Of a stretch of 64,000 nt of DNA, positions 1 to 10,250 are shown piece by piece. The position numbers and the translations under genes were made by a program. Source of the DNA: Haemaphysalis longicornis (taxonomy: Eukaryota > Arthropoda > Arachnida > Ixodida > Ixodidae); the NCBI GenBank assembly GCA_013339765.2, contig CM023454.1:60217860-60281859 (forward strand), in the 5' to 3' direction. Numbering within the stretch: the first letter of the stretch is position 1; each line of letters starts with the position of its first letter. The notes beneath the pieces are model-generated. The model saw only the letters and a list, made by a program, of their open reading frames with translations, ran no database searches and was not told the origin of the DNA.

Positions 1-118
1 CCCACATCAAGTTTGACGTTGTTAATGGACGGTGAACGTGAACCGGGCGCAATGAGTATCGATTTTAAAGCAGCGCATCTTCATTTGCAGGCATAAGTAA
101 GCAGTTTATACATTTAGA

Positions 119-410
119 GGGCACATTTATCTCACGCACAAAATCACATATTTGATACAGCTGGAAAAATATAATCACATATGACTGGTTAAAGCTCGTA
201 CTAAATTTTGACAATTTATGAATGGGAAGTTTCTAAGGCGCAGTCTGCGTTGGCAGGTATTAGTACGTGGTTCATGCATTTACACAGCCCATTTATCTCT
301 AGCACTAAATCACATATTTGAAAGAGTGGGAAAATTTAATCATTCATAAGTGCCTAAAGCTGCGACCACGTTTTGCCAGATTTTGAATGGGAAGTATCTA
401 AGGCGGCACT
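119..410. repeat. Two-unit tandem repeat, period about 167 bp
   Basis: Two successive units share the order of words: CATTTATCTC, then AATCACATATTTGA, then a GGAAAA block, then TGAATGGGAAGT, then CTAAGGCG. The CATTTATCTC word recurs about 167 bases apart. By eye the units are roughly 75-80% alike, so the duplication is old. No coding potential is seen. It may be a satellite dimer or part of an unrecognised element. Confidence 0.6.
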
Positions 411-2289
411 TCCTTAGTTCCTCATAAGTTATTACTTCCACTGAAGCGATGGCGTATACAAAAATTAAGAAGCTTGTCTAAGGGGATGTATTGCTCAACG
501 CAAGGTAGCTGACCAAAGGCCTTTAATGACCGTTATCCAAGATGGAGCGGGTTCACTAGCGCCTGTACCATTCATCTCCTTTACACTTGCAGTAAGTCGT
601 GTGAGGTACGAACCATACCAAAAAGAAAGTAAGCTTTCTTTTGTAAGCAGTGAATGACACACCACCACGCCTTGCATTTGGTTTGAAAATCATTTTGTAT
701 ATGTTTGTCGTGGCTTCTCACTTTTGTAGTACTTATCCTCTTATCCACATATGCTGTCGTGTTTCGCGTGCACGACTGGAGGCCCGGATCATCTTGTCTT
801 CAGGCTTTGGCAGTTTGCACCAAAGTGAAATGCGTCAGCAAGTGCAACAACCAGCGGCAACCGTCTTCGCGATCTAGGCGTATGTAGCACGAGCTGTATT
901 GTGCTCCGGCTTGGAGTCGCGCACGATCGCGAGCTGTTTTCTTGTTATTTTTCGAGTGCAAAGCACAATGGCCTACACTGGGTGCTCCTCGTTATACCCA
1001 TGCTCGAGTGTGTGGATAATGCGTGAGTAAGTATTACCCGCGCTTTTCTGATGACGCCGAACACCACACGTTACCCCCCAACAACAACAGATCGCAGTTA
1101 AACAGCAGCAGCCATTGTTTGTATGTTTGCGTTATATTGTACTGAGCTATTCGCGCTACATCGTTTATTAGTCCTACGTAGATGAAGGTTGCACTTAGTT
1201 TGACAAACATTCTCACCGATTGTACGTTGAATTCAAGTAATGTTAAAGTGTTTCAAGTGAACACTTTCATAAAAATAAAACATTTGTACTAATAAATACG
1301 AAAGCATGTGAAAAAATCGGGAAGCGCAAGCAGCCTTTAATTCATGTTAGTTTTTTTGGGGGGTTGTTAATATGGTGTTCTATCCAGTATTTTTTAGATT
1401 TCCTCAGTTGGCATTGAACACAGAAAAACATCTCGCGTGTATTCCCCCAAGATAAATTTCACCAATGCGACTAGAATCAGAGTGCCTGCATTGCTCCAAA
1501 ATGAATCTTACCGGACGAGTCTGAAACAGATTAACCAAATGTCTACCTTTGGTAGTACATGTGATGTTACAATTGTGTTTTCACTGTGCATTAAACTCTT
1601 GCGGAAAATTTTTTGTTCCCAGACACACCTATAAAATCGCTGACTATTGGTTTTCCTAAAAAACGAAGCATACCCCGTAACAAATAAATACTGTGTTAAT
1701 TTCAATATTTATTTGCGCACCTCATCGGGTCCTTTGAGAGCATGTACTCACACTAGTACATGCTCAGCTACTCGAACACTTCCTCTTCAAAATTGTAAAT
1801 TTCAAATTGTCCAGCTTCTAAATATATTAGGAGGATTTTTTTGCAAATAGTCCCCTAAGGTATAAGGTATTTCTCGACGATTATTTGTTCTGGTTTATTC
1901 TTGTGATTCATATTATAGTTAAATTTACTGAAGATATATTGTTGGCACGCTGCATAAATACGCGTGATTGTTTGAAATGAACACTGTGCGGAACGTTGCA
2001 AGAAAGGGCTGATTTCAAAACAACAATTTGTTTCCTAGGCAGTAATTTATTAAAAGTTATTTCGTTCATCTGTGTTTTTCAGAAACTGGACAGCCTCTGA
2101 TCTCTCGATCCACTGAAAATTGAATAAAAAACATCAAAATTTAGCATACTTCTATTGCGTGTGTTTGCCTCGGTGTATGTTTGTAATTCAAAAATTTGCA
2201 CAGCCAGCATTTTGATATACGGCCTCAAGCCTCATAAAACTGACAGCACGTAACGTCCAAAGCTCAAGACCCTAAGCTGAAGGGTTCGC
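411..2289. other. Unassigned AT-rich sequence
   Basis: Only short random open frames, homopolymer runs and AT-rich sequence are visible. I recognise no domain, repeat end or RNA gene here. It could be intron or intergenic DNA. Confidence 0.5.
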
Positions 2290-2945
2290 CGCCATGCAAG
2301 AGCTACGCAGAGGCATTCATCGCGAAAGCCCCGGCGGCAAAAACACCTGCGCAGCTAAAAGAACCAAGGGAGCGGGAAGCCACCATTCTGGCGACTCGAT
2401 TATCCGCCGGGCAGAGCAGTTCATTACAAAGAGGGGAGGGGAGGACCAGAGAGTTAAGCCTAGCACGCTCCATGGAAAGATGGTTAATGCAGTGATGGTG
2501 GAGGCAAAAGAGCAGGTGTGGGACACAATGATAGACAAGCAGCTAGTGGTGATAATGGGAGATTAAAGGACGTGCTTCAGGGATGAGGGCGAGGCATAGT
2601 GAAGCAGGTGGAGAAGGGGTCAGTAAACCCTTGGCGAGTCTGGACGACGTCCAGATCGCGCTCTCCACGGGGCCAGAAGTTGAGGGCGGAGAAGCCCACG
2701 TAGCAAGGGCAGTGGTAGAAGCTAACTGGTAAATTTGGACACTCGCTGAAGCAATGAATGTGGAAGTGGAACACCTCAACCGGGAAGTGCACCGCGCGGG
2801 CTTGGGTCAGGGGTTTGTTAGGTACGGAGTATATTTACTGATGGCGTATCGGAGCAGGTGGGTAGGTAGACTAGATGCACTGGCGGTACCTTTTTTCAAG
2901 GGGTCCAACAGCATCCCAGAAGCTGGAATAAATAACAGACCGTGA
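2290..2945 (+). pseudogene. LINE ORF1 with SGNH/esterase-like domain, broken
   Basis: This looks like the ORF1 protein of a tick non-LTR retrotransposon, which would bind element RNA or lipids rather than serve the host. The start encodes a K-S-Y-A-E-A stretch, then K-T-P-A-Q-L-K-E-P-R-E-R, then a G-D-S-I-I-R block (about 2392-2412) that matches block I of SGNH hydrolases, then Q-L-V-V-I-M-G-D near 2540-2563. A later frame (2754-2945) gives L-N-R-E-V-H-R followed by a glycine-rich tail, which belongs to the same domain. At least two frameshifts separate the parts (around 2380 and 2566-2754). A second copy on the minus strand at 13290-13600 shares the same N-terminal words. The endonuclease remnant downstream (3195-4160) is in the same orientation and probably belongs to the same insertion. 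Confidence 0.65.
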
Positions 2946-3194
2946 AAATGCGACAGGGAAGAGCGATTGCGACCGAGGTCAAATGTACAGCAGAAAGGAA
3001 AGTGCCAAAATTAGCCCACAGGGCGCACAAAAGCTTGGAAACAAACATGATATAGCAAAGCAGGTTAACGAAGAGGCAAGCGAGGTCCCCTCGGTGACAG
3101 ACGCCTATCCCAAACATCAGAAAAGAATTACCCGAGATATAAAGCCTGGAGTGAATAAATAATAACTACATAAACTAGCACGGAGCCGATCACG

Positions 3195-4160
3195 GGAGAA
3201 AATGTTGAAGGTTCGCAGTCAACCAGAAAAGGCAAAAACTGAAGTATATGCCTTCACAGCCACATTTCTTCCAGATTTAAAAGAGCCCCTGAAATGCATA
3301 AATATATATGGCAAGACTGTACATAGGTACAAGGAAAAGGGTAGGAGTGGACATGCCTATTCAACAGGTAGCCGATTTGCACAGAGTAAACGAAAACGGC
3401 GAAGAATATATGTGGGTTATTAGACAGATAGCAGGAACAGAAACGCTGTTGGGAGCTACCTTTCTGTGGTAAGGGGATGATATTGACGTTAGAGAAAAGA
3501 ATAAAAAACTGATAGTCTACATTTGCGGGACCTCGATCAGTTAAGACAATTGGGAGAAGTGATTCTAGAGTGACATATGAATGCCCACATTTATGACCGG
3601 GACGGATACACAGAAAGCCGCGGCAAACTCGTAGAAAACGTGTGGGAAGAACATAATCTCGTTGTTGTAAACAGATATAATAAATGCGAGCGACCAATTA
3701 CTTGGGAACGAGGTGAAAACAGTCCACTATAGACTACAGCCTCCTTTCGGAAGGATTGTATGAAAGGTTGACTCTAATGGAAATAGACGAATTAGGTCCC
3801 CGCAGCTTAGGGAGTGACCATTAACGGATAACTTTCACTTTTGGAAAAATGGAAGGTCAAAACTCGAAAATGGTGGTTCAGGCCTTGAAATTAAAAGATC
3901 AGCAAAAGGGTAATATGCCAAAAACCGGGAGACAAAAATCGAGAGATAACCTGCGGAAGATTGGGAATACAGCGACCTTATTGGCTGTATTGAAGGATAG
4001 ATAAGAAACACGAAAGAACGCAACTTCTGGAAAGCAAAAACGAAACGAAGAAACTGCTGCCGCAAGGAAATCAAGGAAGCTATAACACAAAGACAGCAAG
4101 CATCGAGAGAGCACAGGGAGGCTAAACTAGTGGGAATCCAAGCAGAACGCAAACTTTGAA
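3195..4160 (+). pseudogene. LINE endonuclease remnant (EEP/APE type)
   Basis: The remnant would cut target DNA for target-primed reverse transcription. In shifting frames I read a block near 3370-3460 with N-E-N-G-E-E-Y-M-W, and L-G-A-T-F-L-W. Next comes a stretch near 3570-3700 with M-N-A-H, D-G-Y-T, N-L-V-V-V-N and I-T-W-E. Near 3730-3810 is S-E-G-L-Y-E-R-L followed by E-L-G-P-R-S-L-G-S-D-H, the C-terminal endonuclease signature. Several frameshifts and stops break it. From 3840 to 4160 a lysine/arginine-rich linker continues, but no reverse transcriptase follows: the sequence runs into a SINE 3' end. This fits a truncated or recombined LINE. The family assignment within LINEs is uncertain. 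Confidence 0.6.
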
Positions 4161-4287
4161 GTGAAATTGGTATCGCCTAAAAAAGCTGGAAGTACAAACA
4201 CTTGTTCTGGATTTTTGTTACGAACAAAAGTGCAAAATCTTGTAAACTGGAAGTACAAGAACTGAAGTACAAAAACGTGATCCGAAA

Positions 4288-4356
4288 AAATATTCCGTAA
4301 CCCTCCACTACAGCGCGCTTCATTGCCTGTGTAGTTTCGGCGCAATAAACCTATAT
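4288..4356 (+). mobile_element. 3' end of a Ruka-like SINE
   Basis: The block CCCTCCACTACAGCGCGC, then CATTGCCTGTGTAG, then TCGGCG matches the 3' domain of the better preserved SINE at 29239-29458. The tRNA-like head is absent, so this is a 5'-truncated copy or a LINE 3' end that shares the SINE tail. It ends in an AATAAA-like word and an (AATC)n tail. Confidence 0.6.
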
Positions 4357-4492
4357 TCACTCAATCAATCGATCAATCAGTCATTCAGTCAATCAATAAA
4401 CCAAAGAATAAATAAAAAATAAATCATTCAACCAATCAATGAATCAATGAATCAATGAATCAATCAATCAATCACTGAATCAATCAATCACC
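4357..4492 (+). repeat. (AATC)n / (AATG)n microsatellite, retroposon tail
   Basis: About 130 bases of interrupted CAAT/CAATCAAT repeats follow directly on the SINE 3' end. The position suggests the tail of the retroposon expanded into a microsatellite. Confidence 0.85.
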
Positions 4493-5280
4493 GACAGGAA
4501 AAGAACATGGATCCCTATGAATATTAGCTTCCCTTAAAACACGTAAGCTGTCGAACATTGTCTTGTTCAGTTAAACCGACGAGTATAATCATATAAAAAT
4601 TGTGTCATCAACACAGAACATGTTAGGTCGGTGGCAAAGATGGCTGCTGAAGATAAGTAAAATCTTTGTGAATACTGCAGCCAAAACGGCGACGCAGTTC
4701 ATTCTTAAGTACCATGAAGCATTGTCGCGTGCCTTGTAGATCTTGAAAGCAATCTTTATCGCCAGAACCGAGGGCTAGGTGTAATTTGCTGTCCGTAGTG
4801 CATACGTGATTTAAATTCTGCTTTACTTTTGTGGAGGTTTACTTTAGAGCTGCTTTAAAAGAAGCCGGTCAACAGCCGTGATATAGCTCAAATGCCGTCA
4901 AACCTGTGGGAAACATTGTACAGAAGACAAAGACAAAAATATTTATTTGAAGGTTTTTTGTAGGTAAGTGGGAGGATTTGTCAAAAAAAAAATATAAAAC
5001 AGCGTCTAGTCGTGTTTTGTGATCTTGTGTGTTACTAAGAAAGACCGTTTTAGGTGTAGGAAAAAAATGGCCCCAAACAAATAGTCCAGAAAAAGGGTCC
5101 CGGACCTCAGATACGCAAAATGAATTCTGACCGCAATAAAATATTGTTGAAGTTCTAGTGCGCTACTGTTTTTACTACAGGTATTTGTTTGTGTATTCTT
5201 GTTTTCATGTAGTGCGTTGTTTTACTGACGCCGGTAATTAAATTAGGGAAGCGTAAATAAAAATTAACGCTTATTTTGAC
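4493..5280. other. Unassigned AT-rich sequence
   Basis: No recognisable gene, element end or RNA. Homopolymers near 4985 and 5065 are the only notable features. Confidence 0.5.
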
Positions 5281-5507
5281 CTGACTCAAAAGGAATGCAC
5301 CCGCGAACGCAGGAAAGGCCTGCCAAGACGTTCCACGCGAAGCGGCCCAAGGTGTCTGACCAGGCGACGCAGAAATCAATGTCAGTATCAAGAATATTCG
5401 CTCTTTCTAGCAATGCTGGTGACGCCGCGGTGAATTTGCCCGAAACGGGGAGACGGTGATCAGCGAACGGGTCGTTTCGGCGGAGGCGCAGGCGGCATTC
5501 GTGCGGC
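5281..5507 (-). CDS. Possible internal exon of an unknown gene
   Basis: On the minus strand a GC-richer block of 227 bases stands out in AT-rich surroundings. It is open in one frame for about 75 codons. Upstream, a pyrimidine-rich stretch ends in AG (TTTTCCTCTCGCTTGTGCGAG, AG at 5508-5509). Downstream, the block ends in CAG followed by GTCAAAAT, a plausible splice donor (GT at 5279-5280). The predicted peptide contains the words L-R-L-R-R-N-D-P-F, P-V-S-G-K-F-T-A and D-I-D-F-C-V-A-W; I do not recognise a family. Without transcript or homology evidence it could equally be a chance open frame in a GC-rich patch. Confidence 0.25.
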
Positions 5508-6816
5508 CTCGCACAAGCGAGAGGAAAATAGGAATTGCGGGTATACAAATCAAAAATGCCGTACAAATAATCGGAACATAAGGCATAAACAAGCACTCAT
5601 ATTCTCTCTACTTTCTTTAAGGTATGTTAGCCGAAGGCTCATAAAGAAGCGGGAGACCCCATCGGTGTTTGTCTGGACAAAAAAACGCAAATCTTCACGG
5701 CCCACCCATGCATACGTTGGGCTCAAAACATTCTATACTAAATTACGGCTGCCTCAATTAGGAGTGCTTTACTGTGGGGAGGCCGCTTTTGTAGACTAAT
5801 GTTAAAACTTGGGAATGACTTTTCCGGATGCTTTTGGCATTCATTAGCGCATAATTTATCAACCGATCATTGCCTATGTGTTGTGAAATTGGCTAAATTC
5901 CACAGCTTTCAAACATACAACTAAAATTGGATGTCCAATCTGCTTGCTTTTATTTTTATAAAAAACCAATAAAGAAATTTCGCACGTGCAGGGGAGAACC
6001 AAATGTTATGATGACTTGATTGATCAATGTCCGAACAGTATAAATAATTTCGTTGAAGAAAGCTGTTTTGTAATAACAATATTCTGGTAGTTGAAATGCG
6101 AGCTCTTGAATGTATTTGCAAACCCTGTTCTTCTTTTGGCGATAAGCATCGACGCAATTAGAAATCTCACCGGCTGTGAAATCAACACAACGTAATTTCA
6201 GTTCGGAGGTTTCTCTTAAATGAAATATCACAGACCAAACGTGCATCAGAATGTCTGTATATTCAATGAACGGTTTATTATCAAACGCCAGTACATGCTA
6301 CATGCACGCGTGAATATATAGGCATTTATATTTCTGTTGCATATCATGCTTATATATTCGTAGGTTTACACCTTTAAAAGACGTAATGAGAGCCTCGTAT
6401 TTGCGATTTTACTGCACGAAGTTACACAACTTGATTTTACAACAACCATGCAAAACACTGCAATACACACATATCGCCGGCGCATGGTCTTCGGCAAGCA
6501 GGCAAGCAGGAAAAAGAGCCTACAGTATAACGTACAATGTAATGACGCACACTGCAACAATGTCCCCAAAATAAGCATTTCGCATCATATAGCAGTTTTT
6601 CCCAGTGAGGCAGGATTGTTCTAAAACAACATATGCGCGGCCTGAGCGGTGCGCAGCGGATAACATCGCGCACCCGACGAGACACCCCGACGCCCGATTT
6701 GGCGCCCGACGCCCGATTTTGCGCCCGACGAGACAGCCTGAAACAATTCTATTATCTCGCATTCAGCAATATATGCCTGTGATATGTGTCGAGGATAGTG
6801 ACGCAAGGAAGGAACC
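5508..6816. other. Unassigned sequence
   Basis: Mostly AT-rich with short chance open frames. From about 6650 to 6740 there is a small GC-rich run in which the word GACGCCCGATTT or a variant recurs three times. The inner side of the BEL/Pao 3' LTR may extend into 6600-6816, but I could not match it to the other LTR. Confidence 0.4.
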
Positions 6817-6944
6817 CGATAGCCTACCGCCCGTTCGATGGGCCCGTAACGCAGAACTCCTTGAGCGTGAGGAGCGAGCTGGGCCTGTCCCCCATTCCCG
6901 TGCAGTGGCGTGATTATTGCCATCATCATTGTCGTTCCTGAACA
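6817..6944 (-). repeat. 3' LTR remnant of the BEL/Pao element
   Basis: On the minus strand the LTR begins TGTTCAGGAACGACAATG at 6944, right after a purine run. Its sequence aligns with 12524-12646 at about 75% by eye. Similarity fades below about 6817. Confidence 0.65.
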
Positions 6945-6952
6945 CCCTCCCC
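6945..6952 (-). promoter_or_regulatory. Polypurine tract of the BEL/Pao element
   Basis: GGGGAGGG on the minus strand sits directly before the TG that opens the 3' LTR. This is where plus-strand DNA synthesis would be primed. Confidence 0.6.
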
Positions 6953-7330
6953 AGCCGCGAATTCTGATGAGCTTGGCGGGTTAGCCTCAAGAATATAGAG
7001 GCGGGGAACTGGATGTGTGGTTTCTTGTCCGGAGGAGATGCGCAGACGACAGGTACTTACTACCCCGTCGTGGACGCGAAATGTATCCAAACCTCGGCCG
7101 AGTTGCCACAGCATTGGGGACGAGGTGTCATATTGGGTGACCACAACGTCGCCGATCTGCACCTAGGGTACGGATGGCGATGCAGCTTCGTGTGTTGTAG
7201 GCAAGAGAAGCAGGTATTCTCCGCGCCAACAGTGCCACAGGTGGATATCGTTGTGAGTCAAGGTCGGGATTGACGTTGCATCTCTGCACTGGCGGACATC
7301 GGATCGCACAGTCCCAGCCTTTCTGACAAA
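6953..7330 (-). pseudogene. BEL/Pao pol C-terminus (DUF5641-like)
   Basis: In two frames I read E-Y-L-L-S-L, then V-Q-I-G-D-V-V-V, then M-L-W-Q-L-G-R-G, then G-V-V-S-T-C-R-L-R, and finally P-V-P-R-L-Y-I-L-E. This is the C-terminal domain that follows the integrase in BEL/Pao polyproteins. A stop codon precedes V-Q-I-G-D. The frame runs up to the polypurine tract, as expected for the end of pol. Confidence 0.75.
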
Positions 7331-7542
7331 GAGGTTGTGCGCCTGCCATATAGGAAGTGAGCCTGGGTCAGAGGGGAGAGCTCTTCAGCTTCTCCTGCTA
7401 ACGGCGTCAACGGATGCGGTTGACGGCCGCCTCTACTTCGCAGAGAACCGTCTCAATCTCTTGGGTAAAGAGTCGAGTGCGTCCAAAAGCTCTCCAGAGC
7501 GTTTCTATGAGATCCTTATGAGCCGTTACACCATGCTTCTCA

Positions 7543-7902
7543 CTACTGTGCCCTTTTGACGCTAAACTTCCACTGAATTTGGCGGTCGCCGCAGAAGTCG
7601 AGGACCGCTGCCTCACACATGGTGTGGAGAGACCTGGCGCAGTGGTGGGATGTAATGGCGTTGTCGGAGCATATCGTTGTTTGAACTCCACTCCGGAATA
7701 TAAAACGCCTCATAACCAGCAGAAACCTCGATGTGTTGATACCAAATGAGAGCTCCAGGTGAATGACCCGTGTGACGGCGCAAGAGAACATGGCGATAAT
7801 ATTCCGGATTTGGCGACTGGCAGTGTAAGGGTGCGCCGAAGTCAATGCCAACAACAGAAAATGGGTCAGCTTCTGTATTTCAATATCGGGGCAGATGGGC
7901 AA
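7543..7902 (-). pseudogene. BEL/Pao integrase core remnant
   Basis: The frame encodes C-A-V-T-R-V-I-H-L-E-L, then F-L-L-V-M-R-R-F-I-F-R-S-G and C-S-D-N-A, the expected spacing of the first and second catalytic regions of a BEL/Pao integrase (rve fold). The third catalytic Glu region is not clear. The 119-codon frame is shorter than the domain, and its N-terminal end is degraded. It lies between the zinc-binding part (7931-8305) and the DUF5641-like part. Confidence 0.75.
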
Positions 7903-7930
7903 CAGGCGATGTTTAGGCCTTGAGCCTACG

Positions 7931-8305
7931 TCAGCGGTTTAACAGGCAAGCATGTAAAACATTTTGTACAACCTGACGGCACTTCAATATCCAAAAGTTC
8001 TCCCGAAGTTCATCGAGTGCTAGATCTACACCGGAGCAGATCAACCCCTTTGGCGGGGCTGCTATTACGAGAAGCGTGAAGTCTTCTCTGTTAGGAAAAA
8101 CGACTGGATAATGGAAGTTCATAGGGGACTGCAGTTCTTGCACGCGGACCACTACGCGGATAAGCTCATCTTCGTCGATGAAAGGGCGAAGCAGCGATAG
8201 GTGGGTCGTCGCCCTACCGGGTTGCTTGCTTGCCAACGCATCCAAATCCACAGAAAAGACTTCTCTCTGAACATGCCGAGTCCAGTAGTTCTCTGCTTGA
8301 GGCAA
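7931..8305 (-). pseudogene. BEL/Pao integrase N-terminal region
   Basis: The 124-codon frame begins with A-E-N-Y-W-T-R-H-V-Q-R-E, followed by L-L-R-P-F-I-D-E-D-E-L-I-R-V and ends with F-W-I-L-K-C-R-Q-V-V. This is the linker plus zinc-binding region that precedes the integrase core in BEL/Pao pol. The His/Cys ligands are partly lost. Confidence 0.75.
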
Positions 8306-8315
8306 TTCTTCACTC

Positions 8316-8540
8316 TTATGCGGCCTGGGCGTCGACTGTGCTTGTAAATGCGTTGTTGAGGCACCGGTGAACCGAGGCAGTTACCCAGAGCCATCTCAAG
8401 TATTTGCCGTACCGGTTAATTTGAAGCAAAGGCTCAGGATGCACGCTGCCGAATGCACAAGCAGCATTTGGGATGGCTTGCCCCTCGCCGCTCTCGCTTA
8501 AGGTTTCGAAATGTTCCACTTTCCATGACTGTTCTGTCAA
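8316..8540 (-). pseudogene. BEL/Pao pol linker between RNase H and integrase
   Basis: The frame carries P-L-L-Q-I-N-R-Y-G-K-Y-L-R-W-L, a conserved word found just upstream of the integrase in BEL/Pao polyproteins. The frame matches neither neighbouring piece, so frameshifts lie on both sides. Confidence 0.6.
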
Positions 8541-8571
8541 AGCAAGCTACGACGGCCCGAACCATCAAAGT

Positions 8572-9026
8572 TTAAAATTTCTGAGAGCCGATGCTGGCAT
8601 ACCGCGTGTGAGAAGCTCCAGTAGAATTGTTTTTGCTTCGGCAGTGTTGCCAAGGGTTGCGCTCCGTCAGCCGCTGTACCTTTTCGACGCGGTTTCGTAT
8701 GAAAGGAGGCCATCGACTATGTGCTGCGGAAATGCAAGACAGAGCAAACTGGGCGTCGATCCAGAAGTATAGTTTCGCGGTGGCCCAACACAGAACCTGC
8801 CTCACAGCCGCGCTGCGACGAGACATGCCACCAAATCAAGTTGCGGAAGGGTCATGGTCTTGATGGATGCTATGAGGCTCTTGCTCATGAGGAGGTTCTT
8901 TTCGTACGAATTGCCATGATCTGACTGATAGCGAACATATACAGCTGTTCCATAGGCTCTGGGACTAGCACCGGCGAAAAAATGCAACTCCATGGCACCT
9001 CTCGGATCACCGTTTCTGATGCTCAC
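8572..9026 (-). pseudogene. BEL/Pao RNase H remnant
   Basis: Two overlapping frames make up the domain. The first (from 9026) has M-E-L-H-F-F-A-G-A-S-P-R-A-Y-G and L-L-M-S-K-S. The second (from 8826) has F-W-I-D-A-Q, W-P-P-F-I-R-N-R-V-E-K and the downstream C-R-S. In intact relatives the first word is F-C-D-A-S; here the Asp is Gly, so the first catalytic acid is missing. Confidence 0.75.
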
Positions 9027-9039
9027 CTCTAGTAGGAGT

Positions 9040-10250
9040 CGGATTCCCTCTCTATAATGGATCTCGCTGCACCAGGAGTTCTAGGTAGTAAGTTGCGTCG
9101 GTGCCAAAGTCCATCCAAACGTTGGTTAAGTTTCCACAAGTCTTGGAAAATCGGCTTGGCACGCACTAATATGGGGTCGTAAAGGCGAGGGGATCGTAAA
9201 TCCTGCATGTCACTGCAACATTGTTCTCTTCGTTGACGGCTTCGTCGAAATAAAGGCCGCAGTCTTCTTGGCGCTCACCCCTATTGTGCCGTCCTATCTG
9301 TCCCATGGGAGCCAAAGGACCTTCATTCTATTCGGATCACCCCCTACGGTCTCGACGGCAACTCCATCGGCTACAAACTGGTCTTGCAAAAATGATGCGT
9401 TGGATGCCCACTTGCGTTATTCTATGCCTGCATCAGTCATGATGGTTTTCGCTTCCGTGTAGATTTGGTGCGCTGCTGCCTCGTTGTCAGCACCGACGAC
9501 CAAATTATCCACATAGAAAGAACAAAGAAAGCTTGCCACCATGTCCGAGAACCGCTCTTTGAGGAGCCAGCAGACGATGAAGCAGGGTAGCGGCCTACAG
9601 GAACGGACTGAGAATGCAACCTCAAATTGAAGGCTTTAAATCCACAGGAACTGCAGGGCGTGTCCGTATTCTTCCCGTATCATTATTTATAAATATGCCT
9701 AGTTTATGTCGGCTACTATGGCCACGCGCTGACCTCGAAAAGCAAGAAGTCGTAGAAGGTCCACATCCAACTTGGGTACCTTTAGGAGCGCGTTATTTAA
9801 AGAAGGATGGCCTGGTGCGTAAGGCTAGGCGTCGAAGTCGACGCGAAGTTTAGTTATGACTGCATCTTGTCGGAGCACTACCTGATGCGGCAAGTAATAT
9901 GTATTCGGCGTCCCGCGTGTTCCTTGAGTGGGTACACGCTCACTATGGCCATCATTGAAAGAATCACGAATTGTCTTGTCATAATGGTACAACAAGTTCG
10001 ATCGGCTGCGGAAACGCATGAGCTGCATGCGCTATCGCTGCTCAGCAAGTGCATAGTTGTCTTGGTGGGCCTCCAGTCCTGCCACTTCAATCAGAAGTGG
10101 GGGTTTGTAGCGCCCGTCCGGCTTGCGGATTTCCCGTTCAAACTTATTCGTCGCTTCAGCATCTGGCTCAAGACCTTCTGGTGTTTCCTTGATGCCAATG
10201 GCTTCTAAGTGGCACAGATCTGATGGGTGCATGTCCTCGTTGGAGTCGCT
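9040..10250 (-). pseudogene. BEL/Pao reverse transcriptase remnant
   Basis: Reading down the minus strand I find L-E-A-I-G-I and D-G-R-Y (10120-10220). Next comes Y-Y-L-P-H-Q-V-V-L-R-Q-D-A-V with K-L-R-V-D-F-D-A (9825-9910), and then the palm motif F-Y-V-D-N-L-V-V-G at about 9497-9520. Intact BEL/Pao enzymes have Y-V-D-D here, so the second catalytic Asp is changed to Asn. Stops and frameshifts are frequent. The region lies between the gag/protease part and RNase H as expected. Confidence 0.75.

Noticed and set aside
4357..4492. CRISPR-like array
   Set aside because: The repeats are a 4-base microsatellite without spacers. No other array of regular repeats and unique spacers exists in the window.
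5956..6246. 96-codon minus-strand frame
   Set aside because: AT-rich, no splice context or recognisable motif; a chance frame is the simplest reading.
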